Assembly: GCA_012512795.1 (NCBI GenBank)
Contig: JAAZDL010000059.1
Coordinates: 1-7,815, forward strand
DNA from: Mycoplasmatota bacterium
GTDB taxonomy: Bacteria > Bacillota_I > Bacilli_A > RF39 > UBA660
Reading direction: 5' to 3'
Length of the DNA stretch: 7,815 bases
The notes below the pieces were generated by a model. The model saw only the letters and a list, made by a program, of their open reading frames with translations. It searched no databases and was not told the origin of the DNA. This document shows positions 1-5,685 of this stretch, piece by piece; the stretch's first letter is position 1; each line of letters starts with the position of its first letter. A program made the translations under genes and the position numbers.

Positions 1-586
1 GAAGATTAAGTATATATTCAAATTTCATTTTTAATAAACTTTCTTGAAGTTGAGATAAATCAACATCAGGATTATCTAAATAAGAATTATCAACATCAGT
101 TTGGTCTTCATCATTTAAAACAATATCATTATTATTAACACTATTATCATAATCATTGCTTTCAATATTTTCCAACCCTTCGTCTGCATTAGTAGTATCA
201 TATTTAAATTTAGCTGTATAAATATTTTTAAAGAAACCTTTTTCTACTTTAAATAAAATACTATCATCGAATTCTTCACCTAAAAAATCACTAAGATATA
301 CTTCTTTTCCTACAGAATCAGAAATATCATCAATACTATTATATTTTTTTGTAACTTTGAATCCACTATATTCTTCTGCATTTACTTTTTCGACTGTTTT
401 TCCATTTTTTTCATATTTGCTTAAATCAAAATAACTTTCATCATAATAGTTATTTTCTATTAAATATGTTGCTTCAACAGTAACTTTTTTATTTTTATCT
501 ATTGTCATCTTAGTAGTAGACTCAACACATCCACTTAGCATAAAGATAAAAAAGAAAACTAAAGTTATCATTTTTATTTTTTTCAT
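1..586 (-). CDS. LppM-like lipoprotein, 3' part cut off by window edge
   Basis: The open frame runs from an ATG at 586 off the left edge, giving 195 residues. I translated it by hand. Residues 1-20 form a lipoprotein signal: a basic start (MKKIK), a hydrophobic core, and the lipobox L17-S18-G19-C20. The product should therefore be lipidated on C20 and anchored to the outer face of the membrane. The mature part starts with short beta-like stretches (TKMTIDKNKKVTVEATYLIE), then a glycine/phenylalanine stretch (KGFFKNIYTAKFKY). This is the style of LppM-domain lipoproteins common in gut Bacillota; the family call is from memory. Residues 134-176 are an Asp/Asn/Glu-rich linker (24 of 43). The domain appears to resume after it, before the edge. 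The start is supported by AGGGAAG seven bases upstream. It is divergent from gmk. The molecular role is unknown. Confidence 0.8.
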   Translation of the reverse strand, partial: MKKIKMITLVFFFIFMLSGCVESTTKMTIDKNKKVTVEATYLIENNYYDESYFDLSKYEKNGKTVEKVNAEEYSGFKVTKKYNSIDDISDSVGKEVYLSDFLGEEFDDSILFKVEKGFFKNIYTAKFKYDTTNADEGLENIESNDYDNSVNNNDIVLNDEDQTDVDNSYLDNPDVDLSQLQESLLKMKFEYILNL

Positions 587-604
587 TAATTCACTTCCCT
601 TTTT

Positions 605-638
605 ACTGATTATATCAGTCTTATTATAAGTATATCAT
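605..638 (-). promoter_or_regulatory. Promoter of the lipoprotein gene with overlapping palindrome
   Basis: On the minus strand there is a consensus TATAAT at 614-609 with an upstream TGA (extended -10) and a weak -35 ATGATA at 638-633, 18 bases away. A second TATAAT lies at 628-623. The proximal -10 sits inside the perfect inverted repeat ACTGAT-TAT-ATCAGT (605-619), which could be an operator or may be chance. Transcription would begin near 602, giving a leader of about 16 bases. The call is by motif only. Confidence 0.5.
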
Positions 639-699
639 AATATTTATTTTTTAAAATACTTTTTATATTACTATACATGTCTATTTATGGTGCTTTTTA

Positions 700-728
700 T
701 TGAATTAAAAATTCTTAAGTGTTAATAT
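700..728 (+). promoter_or_regulatory. Probable gmk promoter
   Basis: A -35 TTGAAT (700-705) is separated by 17 bases from TAATAT (723-728), which has a TGT extension just upstream (720-722). The predicted start near 735 leaves a leader of about 14 bases, so the ribosome-binding site GAGGT (739-743) would lie almost at the 5' end of the mRNA. A small inverted repeat, GAATT-AAA-AATTC (702-714), overlaps the -35. Confidence 0.45.
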
Positions 729-748
729 ATTATTATATGAGGTAAGCT

Positions 749-1411
749 ATGATTAAAGAAAATGAACAAGGAATATTAATTGTTGTCTCAGGGCCTTCAG
801 GATGTGGTAAAAGTACATTAAATCAACTAATTGTTAGTAGTAGAAAAGATACTATTATATCTATTTCTGATACTACTAGAAAACCTAGAGAAGGCGAAAA
901 GAATAATGTTGATTATAACTTTATATCAAAAGATGAATTTATTGAAAATATAACTAATGGAAAATATATTGAATATGCTATAGTTCACTCAAATAATTAT
1001 TATGGTACTCCACTTGATAATATTGACAAAAACTTAAGTCAAGGTATTAATGTTATACTTGAAATAGATATTGAAGGAGCAAGAAAAGTTAAAGAAAACA
1101 AAAAAGACGCTGTATTTATATTTATAATGCCACCATCAATGCAAATATTAAAAAGCAGACTCATAAGCAGAAAAACTGAAACAAAAGAACAAATAGTAGA
1201 AAGATTTAAAAAAGCTTATCAAGAAATAAATGAAGTTTCTAAATACAATTATGTTATTGTAAATGAAGATATTAATGAATCTATTGAAAAGATGAATTCT
1301 ATAATTAAATGTGAAAAATGTAGAGTTGATAGAATTGAAGATATATATTTAGGAAATCAAGAAGAAATCATACATGAAATACTTATGGATTTTGAGCAAA
1401 AAGAAAACTAA
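749..1411 (+). CDS. gmk: Guanylate kinase
   Basis: This cytosolic enzyme phosphorylates GMP (and dGMP) to GDP with ATP, an essential step of guanine nucleotide synthesis. The 220-residue protein is slightly longer than the usual 200-210. Visible signatures in order are: P-loop GPSGCGKST (15-23), the GMP-binding segment TTRKPREGE...VDYNF (42-58), EYAIVHSNNYYGTP (75-88, one residue longer than the usual HGNYYGT loop), ILEIDIEGA (103-111), the lid region with RKTETKEQ (141-148), and the closing YNYVIVN (166-172). All parts needed for activity appear present. The start is fixed by GAGGT (739-743) five bases before the ATG. It is not next to rpoZ or other usual Bacillota partners here. A divergent lipoprotein gene lies upstream and a convergent unknown gene downstream. 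A second copy elsewhere in the genome cannot be excluded. Confidence 0.93.
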   Translation: MIKENEQGILIVVSGPSGCGKSTLNQLIVSSRKDTIISISDTTRKPREGEKNNVDYNFISKDEFIENITNGKYIEYAIVHSNNYYGTPLDNIDKNLSQGINVILEIDIEGARKVKENKKDAVFIFIMPPSMQILKSRLISRKTETKEQIVERFKKAYQEINEVSKYNYVIVNEDINESIEKMNSIIKCEKCRVDRIEDIYLGNQEEIIHEILMDFEQKEN

Positions 1412-1432
1412 TTATTTAATATAATTAGTTTT
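1404..1432. terminator. AT-rich bidirectional stem-loop between convergent genes
   Basis: A perfect 11-bp inverted repeat, AAAACTAATTA (1404-1414) and TAATTAGTTTT (1422-1432), encloses a 7-base loop. It overlaps the stop codons of both gmk and the convergent gene at 1431. The stem has only one G-C pair, so it is thermodynamically weak. Both strands leave a T-rich end, especially the minus strand (TTTTCTTTTT), which suits a two-way intrinsic terminator. Confidence 0.5.
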
Positions 1433-1799
1433 ATAATTCATTATTTATTATCATTGTATATGTTTGAGCATAAAAAATCGGTTCATATTTCAATATACTA
1501 AACATTTTAATTATATATTTTATTCTCTCTTCTTTATTATTTAGTTCTTTATATTTATCTTCTAATCTTTCGATTTCTAAAGTCGTTTTATAATCTAACA
1601 TATCTTTTTTATAAGTGTTTTTCTTTACTTTTTGATATGCTTTTTTAAGTTTTTCTTCGCAATCAATTATATTTTCACAATTATAAAGTTCATCAAGACT
1701 AGTTATTTTGTTATCTATTATTTTGTTTACTAAATAGTCAGAAATATTCTCATTTACATCCGTTGTATGATCAAGTAATTTATCTATAAGTTCTCTCAT
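1431..1799 (-). CDS. Hypothetical small helical protein
   Basis: I do not recognise this 122-residue protein. It is strongly charged (rich in Lys, Glu, Asp, Asn), with no signal peptide and no membrane segment, so it is probably cytosolic. Most of it looks alpha-helical. The stretch from about residue 70 to 95 (LEIERLEDKYKELNNKEERI) has coiled-coil character. Two cysteines lie in the middle (ENIIDCEE region). I place the start at the ATG at 1799, not the in-frame ATG at 1805. AAGGAG at 1811-1806 directly abuts the earlier ATG but sits six bases before the later one, which is normal spacing. It has its own good promoter (1833-1861), is divergent from the 1934 gene and is convergent with gmk. 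It could be a lineage-specific conserved protein. No function can be assigned. Confidence 0.75.
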   Translation of the reverse strand: MRELIDKLLDHTTDVNENISDYLVNKIIDNKITSLDELYNCENIIDCEEKLKKAYQKVKKNTYKKDMLDYKTTLEIERLEDKYKELNNKEERIKYIIKMFSILKYEPIFYAQTYTMIINNEL

Positions 1800-1832
1800 A
1801 ATCATCTCCTTGAGCTTTTAAAACATATATTT

Positions 1833-1861
1833 AGTATACTATTTTATATTAAAAATAACAA
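1833..1861 (-). promoter_or_regulatory. Promoter of the 1799-1431 gene
   Basis: Read on the minus strand, -35 TTGTTA (1861-1856), a 17-base spacer and -10 TATACT (1838-1833) make a good sigma-A-type promoter. Transcription would start near 1826, about 27 bases before the chosen ATG. It lies back to back with the promoter at 1878-1906. Confidence 0.65.
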
Positions 1862-1877
1862 TATTTGTTATACTTAT

Positions 1878-1906
1878 TTGACTATATTTTGATATTCAGT
1901 TATAAT
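1878..1906 (+). promoter_or_regulatory. Promoter of the 1934 gene
   Basis: TTGACT (1878-1883), exactly 17 bases of spacer, and a consensus TATAAT (1901-1906) give the clearest promoter in the window. The predicted start near 1913 lies before the ribosome-binding site at 1921. This argues strongly that translation begins at 1934 and not at upstream in-frame codons that precede the promoter. Confidence 0.75.
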
Positions 1907-1933
1907 ATTTTGCACTTGAAAGAGGTTTTTTCT

Positions 1934-2602
1934 ATGAAATATTTTGATTATTATTATCATGCTACTGGCGGATTTAAAGGGACTTTTTCTGGTTTTAATA
2001 GAGTTAAAAGTATTTTTTATGATGGTAAAATCTCGGTAGATAGAAATGTTGGATGTATTGATTATACTATATCACAAAATAAAAAAAGGAATTACTTATG
2101 TGATAGAAGTATGCCATATATAGAAGGTTTTGATTCATCATTCGATTTATATATATCATATTCTCCTTCATTAGTTTTAAAAAAAGATTTTGATGTTATT
2201 GTTCCTTTATGCTCCACTAAAAAAGCAGATCATAGCGTTGAGATAACTGATTTGTATGATGAAGTAAGAACAGATAAGGATATACCACTTATACATTTAG
2301 TGGCTCTTTGTATTCCTATTACCAAGACAATACAAAGATTTGAAGATGAATATAATAATATTTGGGTTGATGATAATATATTTTTAAAAGATGTTGCAAA
2401 AAAAGATTTGATAAATGCATATGAATATAAAATAAATTTTTTTAAAAAAGCATACATTGCTGCCAAAAGATTTAATAATACTCTAAATATTATAGACTTA
2501 AGTACTGAAGAAGATTTAGATGAATCAGCATTTTATTATTTAGAAGAAATAATACATAACAAAGATGATAAAAATTCTTATAAACTTAATCTAGTTAAAT
2601 AA
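1934..2602 (+). CDS. Hypothetical protein, possible ADP-ribosyltransferase-like fold
   Basis: I do not firmly recognise this 222-residue, probably cytosolic protein (no signal peptide or membrane segment). It begins MKYFDYYYHATGG. The YYHAT opening, a following SIFYDGKI segment (26-33), a YISYS strand (73-77), and EVRTDKDIPLIHLVAL (110-125) occur in the order seen in ADP-ribosyltransferase-superfamily proteins: a His-containing first strand, a middle Tyr/Ser strand, and a Glu before a strand starting with a 'pl.hl' turn. H9, S75/Y76 and E110 would be the candidate active-site residues. This is pattern recognition only. The C-terminal third (about 150-222) is charged and helical. The start is chosen from AGAGG (1921-1925), eight bases before the ATG, and from the promoter position. 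It is divergent from another unknown gene, and murD follows 71 bases downstream on the same strand with no clear terminator between. Confidence 0.7.
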   Translation: MKYFDYYYHATGGFKGTFSGFNRVKSIFYDGKISVDRNVGCIDYTISQNKKRNYLCDRSMPYIEGFDSSFDLYISYSPSLVLKKDFDVIVPLCSTKKADHSVEITDLYDEVRTDKDIPLIHLVALCIPITKTIQRFEDEYNNIWVDDNIFLKDVAKKDLINAYEYKINFFKKAYIAAKRFNNTLNIIDLSTEEDLDESAFYYLEEIIHNKDDKNSYKLNLVK

Positions 2603-2650
2603 TTAGTGTCAATACTTTACTTAAATTTATATTTTCATTGTTATTTATAG

Positions 2651-2656
2651 TATAAT
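2651..2656 (+). promoter_or_regulatory. Probable -10 box for murD
   Basis: A consensus TATAAT lies immediately before the murD ribosome-binding site (GGAGGT, 2664-2669). No good -35 is visible at 16-19 bases, so the promoter is uncertain. If used, the mRNA would start near 2663 with the ribosome-binding site at its very 5' end. Readthrough from the upstream gene is the alternative. Confidence 0.4.
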
Positions 2657-2673
2657 TATAGACGGAGGTTATC

Positions 2674-4011
2674 ATGTTTGAAAACAAGAAAATTTTTATA
2701 TTAGGAATGGCTAGAAGTGGTTATCATGCCGCTAGAGTTTTAGCTAAAATGAATAATGAAATTGTTATTAATGATAAAAATGATAAACAAGATGAAAATC
2801 ATATAAAAGAGTTACAAGACTTAGGTGTTAAAACAGTCTTAGGCTCTCATCCTGATGATATATTGGATAGCTCATTTGATTATTTAATTAAAAATCCTGG
2901 TGTTCCATTTGATCATAAATATTTAAAATTTTGTGAAGTAAATAATATTAAAATAATTAATGAGATCGAAATGGCTTATCATTTATTACCTAAAGGAGTT
3001 AAACTAGTAGCAATTACTGGAACCAATGGTAAAACTACTACTACTACTTTAACATATGAAATAGTAAACGAATTTTTTCATGGTAGGACCCATTTAGCTG
3101 GAAATATAGGTTTTCCTTTATGTGAAGTTATTGAAAATATAAAAGAAAATGATTATTTGGTTATGGAAATAGGTGTTCCTCAATTACATGACTTTTATGA
3201 TTTTAATCCTGATATAGCAGTTTTAACTAATATATTTGAAGCACATTTAGATATGTTTGGTACTAGAGAATATTATAACGAAAATAAAGTAAGAATGTTT
3301 CAAAATCATACTAAAGATAACATAGCTATTATAAATAGAGATAACGAAGATGCTTATAGAATAACAAAAGATATTAAAAGTACTAAGAAATATTTTTCTA
3401 GTAAAAAGAAGATAGATGGCTGCTATTTAAAAAATAATAAAATTTATTATTATAATGAAGAAATAATAGATACTTCTTTAGTTAAATTACAAGGTGTACA
3501 CAACTTTGAAAATATAATGTGCGCTATTATGATATCTAAAGAACTTGGAATACCAAATGATGTTATAAGAAGTGTGGTTAATGATTTTAGTGGAGTTGAA
3601 CATAGAATAGAATATGTAAGAACACTAAACGGTAAAGATTTCTATAATGATTCTAAAGCAACAAATATTAAAGCTACACAAACAGCAGTTAGTGCATTTA
3701 AAAAACCTACCATCTTAATACTAGGGGGACTTGAAAGAGGTCAAAGTTTCTTGGATTTAAAAGACTATTTAGGCTATACTAAATTAGTTGTTTGTTTTGG
3801 AGAATGCAAAAACAGAATAGAAGCCGAAATGAAAGACTTAAATATCAAAACTATTGTGGTTGACACTTTAAAAGACGCTGTTAATGTTTCTAATAAAGAA
3901 AGTGAGTCAGGAGATGTTATTTTATTAAGTCCAGCAAGTGCTTCTTGGGATCAATATAAATGCTTTGAAGATAGAGGCGATGAATTTAAAGAAATAGTAA
4001 AAAAATTATAA
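2674..4011 (+). CDS. murD: UDP-N-acetylmuramoyl-L-alanine--D-glutamate ligase
   Basis: This cytosolic Mur ligase adds D-glutamate to UDP-MurNAc-L-Ala using ATP in peptidoglycan precursor synthesis. Its 445 residues are the normal length. The N-terminal UDP-binding Rossmann domain starts FILGMARSG (8-16). The central domain has the ATP loop GTNGKTT (116-122), TNI..AHLD (185-193), and the lysine expected to be carbamylated (K205). GVHNFEN (274-280), HRIEYV (310-315) and NDSKATN (325-331) mark the domain 2/3 junction. The C-terminal D-Glu-binding domain has GGLERG (351-356) and SPASASWDQY with FEDRG (419-435). One motif is odd: the usual E-[LV]-S-S-F-Q-L reads EIGVPQL (165-171), keeping the Glu and Gln but losing both serines and the Phe. 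The start follows GGAGGT by four bases. It stands outside any dcw (division and cell wall) cluster. It ends in a good terminator. Confidence 0.95.
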   Translation: MFENKKIFILGMARSGYHAARVLAKMNNEIVINDKNDKQDENHIKELQDLGVKTVLGSHPDDILDSSFDYLIKNPGVPFDHKYLKFCEVNNIKIINEIEMAYHLLPKGVKLVAITGTNGKTTTTTLTYEIVNEFFHGRTHLAGNIGFPLCEVIENIKENDYLVMEIGVPQLHDFYDFNPDIAVLTNIFEAHLDMFGTREYYNENKVRMFQNHTKDNIAIINRDNEDAYRITKDIKSTKKYFSSKKKIDGCYLKNNKIYYYNEEIIDTSLVKLQGVHNFENIMCAIMISKELGIPNDVIRSVVNDFSGVEHRIEYVRTLNGKDFYNDSKATNIKATQTAVSAFKKPTILILGGLERGQSFLDLKDYLGYTKLVVCFGECKNRIEAEMKDLNIKTIVVDTLKDAVNVSNKESESGDVILLSPASASWDQYKCFEDRGDEFKEIVKKL

Positions 4012-4032
4012 GTGAGTTATCTCACTTTTTTT
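4010..4032 (+). terminator. Intrinsic terminator of murD
   Basis: AAGTGAG (4010-4016), loop TTAT, CTCACTT (4021-4027), with the T run continuing to 4032. It is a compact 7-bp stem that begins in the murD stop codon. This is the best intrinsic terminator in the window. Confidence 0.85.
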
Positions 4033-4033
4033 A

Positions 4034-4059
4034 TAAAAAAAGATGGCAAAGATACCATC
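4034..4059 (-). terminator. Intrinsic terminator of the six-gene minus-strand operon
   Basis: On the minus strand, GATGG (4059-4055), an 8-base loop and CCATC (4046-4042) are followed by seven T (4041-4035). The stem is short (5 bp), with a possible internal extension across one mismatch. It lies directly after the stop of the last operon gene and back to back with the murD terminator. Confidence 0.65.
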
Positions 4060-4060
4060 A

Positions 4061-4432
4061 TTATTTCTTTGTTAATAATCCATAATTAATAGAACTTAAT
4101 ATTAATAATATAAAGCTAAATACAATTAGTGCTATATTTAATAATTCTATTGAAAATAACATAGAAAGTAATAAAATAGCAAAAGTTGAATATAAGATAA
4201 CACCAACTAAAACAAAGTTATCATTTTTCTTTTTCATACCAAAATAAGTAAATGCAGTTGATAATAAGTAAGATATAAAAATCATAATACCTAACCCTAC
4301 TTCAATAGCTCCTGAAATATCGTTATTAAAAAAAACACCATCTATAATTAAATATATTCCGAATAATATATAAACAAACGATATAACAATTATTAAACTA
4401 TATAACAAATTCTTTTTTATTTTTTTTAACAT
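4061..4432 (-). CDS. Hypothetical four-TM membrane protein
   Basis: This 123-residue protein is almost entirely hydrophobic, with four likely transmembrane helices at about 9-31, 41-65, 72-93 and 96-117. The cytoplasmic-side charges fit Lys-rich ends: MLKKIKK at the start, GMKKKND between helices 2 and 3, and a TKK tail. Both termini would therefore lie inside. One polar loop (FFNNDISG, 34-41) separates helices 1 and 2. No catalytic or transport motif is visible and I do not recognise a family, so no function is given. The ATG at 4432 is supported by AAGGAG (4443-4438), five bases upstream. It is the last gene of the minus-strand operon, 15 bases after the stop of the 2-deoxyribosyltransferase-like gene, and is followed at once by a terminator. 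Confidence 0.8.
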   Translation of the reverse strand: MLKKIKKNLLYSLIIVISFVYILFGIYLIIDGVFFNNDISGAIEVGLGIMIFISYLLSTAFTYFGMKKKNDNFVLVGVILYSTFAILLLSMLFSIELLNIALIVFSFILLILSSINYGLLTKK

Positions 4433-4447
4433 AAACTCTCCTTTATA

Positions 4448-4882
4448 CTATAAAACTATATTATTTAAATCGTCATTAATTATAATAGGTGAAAAACCTT
4501 TTATTTCATCATAAAGTATAGATTCTACTAACTCTTTCATGATAAATATTTTTTTATTTTGCATATAAGCTTCATACATTTCTAAAAATGTAGATGCCCC
4601 AATATAGTTTTTATAAATTTTCTCATTTTTTATTTTATTGTAATTAAGAACAAGAACAGCATTTACTTTAGATATTTTTTCTTTACTTTCATAAAACATT
4701 CTTCTAAAGAATTCCTCATATTCTTTATCATCCATTTTTTTATCTTTGTTAGAGAAACTTTCCTCACCATATCCATTAGGAGTTATTACAGAATAACCTT
4801 TGCTTTCAAGTTTTTCTTTTATATCTTTTACTTTATCATAATTTGATTGTGAACAAATTAGTAGTATGTTTTTATTTTCCAT
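4448..4882 (-). CDS. Nucleoside 2-deoxyribosyltransferase-like protein
   Basis: This 144-residue soluble protein has a Rossmann-like layout. It opens with ILLICSQSN (6-14), then a helix and GYSVITP (29-35). The core is AVLVLNYNKIK (75-85), followed by NYIGASTFLEMYEAYMQNKKIFIM (92-115). The order 'AVLVLN ... G.sTflEm..A...nKkIf' is that of the nucleoside 2-deoxyribosyltransferase superfamily. There the Glu (here E101) is the nucleophile and the glycine-rich turn binds the sugar or phosphate. Members cleave or transfer the N-glycosidic bond of nucleosides or nucleotides, and many are of unknown substrate. Family is inferred by pattern; the substrate cannot be told. GGAG (in the last codons of the preceding gene) lies eight bases before the ATG, and the gap between the two genes is only five bases, so translation is probably coupled. 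It ends in TAG. Confidence 0.75.
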   Translation of the reverse strand: MENKNILLICSQSNYDKVKDIKEKLESKGYSVITPNGYGEESFSNKDKKMDDKEYEEFFRRMFYESKEKISKVNAVLVLNYNKIKNEKIYKNYIGASTFLEMYEAYMQNKKIFIMKELVESILYDEIKGFSPIIINDDLNNIVL

Positions 4883-4887
4883 TTTAT

Positions 4888-5676
4888 TTACTCCAAAATA
4901 TTATATATTAATTCAAACTCTTCATTAGTTAAATTTTCCATTTGTTTATTTAATGTTTCTTTACTTAAATTAAATTTTTCAATAATAGCTTTACTTTCTT
5001 TTTTAGTTAGTTTTCTTTCCATAGTTTTTTCATAAGTAATTAAAGATTCCATTAAGTTATTTTTTAACTTCCTATCTCTCCTAAAAAACATTTCTCTAAT
5101 TATAAACATTTTATGGTTAGTAACTAATTCTTCCAATTTTTTATGTTTTACTTTTATAATAGAAGACATAACTCTTGGCTGTGGATCAAATGAGTCTGGT
5201 GTTAAATCACATATTTTTTCAACATTGAAAAAAGAATTTGTAAGTAACGATAGCTTATTTAGTTTCTTTTCTATTACATTATCAGCAAACTTTCTTCCAA
5301 CTATTAAAATAGTCTCATCAAACTCACATCTTATTAATTTTTCAATAAATGGTTCAGTTATTGAATATGGTATGGCTGAAATTATTTTATTACATTTAGG
5401 TATAAAAACATTTAATGCATTTCCATATATTACTTCAACATTATCATATTTATCCGTTAATACACTTATAAAATGCTCTAAGTTTCTATCAATTTCTATA
5501 CAAGTTAAATGTTCTACCTTTCTAGCTATTATTTGACTTATTTCGCACTTTCCAGGACCTATTTCTACAACTTTATCAGTTATTTTTAAATTAGCAGCAT
5601 CTATAAATAGATTAATTGCTTTATTATCAACTAGAAAATGTTGATCTAGATAATTTATATCATTATTAAATTCCAT
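4888..5676 (-). CDS. KsgA/Dim1/Erm-family rRNA adenine dimethyltransferase
   Basis: Members use S-adenosylmethionine to methylate N6 of adenines in rRNA (KsgA/RsmA on 16S helix 45, Erm on 23S A2058). The 262-residue length matches KsgA. Visible motifs are: QHFL (12-15, the KsgA 'QNFL' box), SAM motif I VVEIGPGKCEIS (36-47), acidic IEID (60-63), NVEVIYGNAL (79-88), motif IV SAIPYSITEP (100-109), FDPQPRVMSS (about 163-172), and a C-terminal basic FFRRDRKLKNNL like the KsgA helix. Motif IV is normally N-[LI]-P-[YF]; here A101 replaces the catalytic Asn, so activity may be altered or lost. An orthodox ksgA may exist elsewhere, making this a paralogue. It could also be an Erm-like resistance determinant, but the operon setting argues for housekeeping. 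AAGGAGG (5687-5681) overlaps the upstream stop and sits four bases before the ATG. Confidence 0.85.
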   Translation of the reverse strand: MEFNNDINYLDQHFLVDNKAINLFIDAANLKITDKVVEIGPGKCEISQIIARKVEHLTCIEIDRNLEHFISVLTDKYDNVEVIYGNALNVFIPKCNKIISAIPYSITEPFIEKLIRCEFDETILIVGRKFADNVIEKKLNKLSLLTNSFFNVEKICDLTPDSFDPQPRVMSSIIKVKHKKLEELVTNHKMFIIREMFFRRDRKLKNNLMESLITYEKTMERKLTKKESKAIIEKFNLSKETLNKQMENLTNEEFELIYNILE

Positions 5677-5685
5677 ATTTCCTCC

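Noticed and set aside
1800..1805. ATG at 1805 as start of the small helical protein
   Set aside because: AAGGAG directly abuts this ATG, leaving no spacing. The ATG at 1799 has six bases.
1865..1933. Upstream TTG start adding 23 residues to the 1934 gene
   Set aside because: This stretch contains the TTGACT-17-TATAAT promoter, so it would lie upstream of the transcript start. The ATG at 1934 has a proper ribosome-binding site.
2230..2466. Minus-strand open frame of 78 codons
   Set aside because: Lies wholly inside the 1934-2602 gene in the opposite direction, with no domain signature. It is a by-product of AT-rich sequence.
2592..2610. Possible terminator after the 1934 gene
   Set aside because: Only a six-pair stem with a G-U pair (CTAGTTAAATAATTAG) and no T run after it.
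5225..5536. Plus-strand open frame of 103 codons
   Set aside because: Fully antisense to the KsgA-like gene, whose motifs are unmistakable. The hydrophobic, Ser/Ile-rich product is typical of a shadow frame.
4888..5676. Acquired Erm antibiotic-resistance gene
   Set aside because: It sits inside a tight housekeeping-type operon with the same base composition as its neighbours and has KsgA-like length and boxes. No leader peptide or attenuator precedes it.
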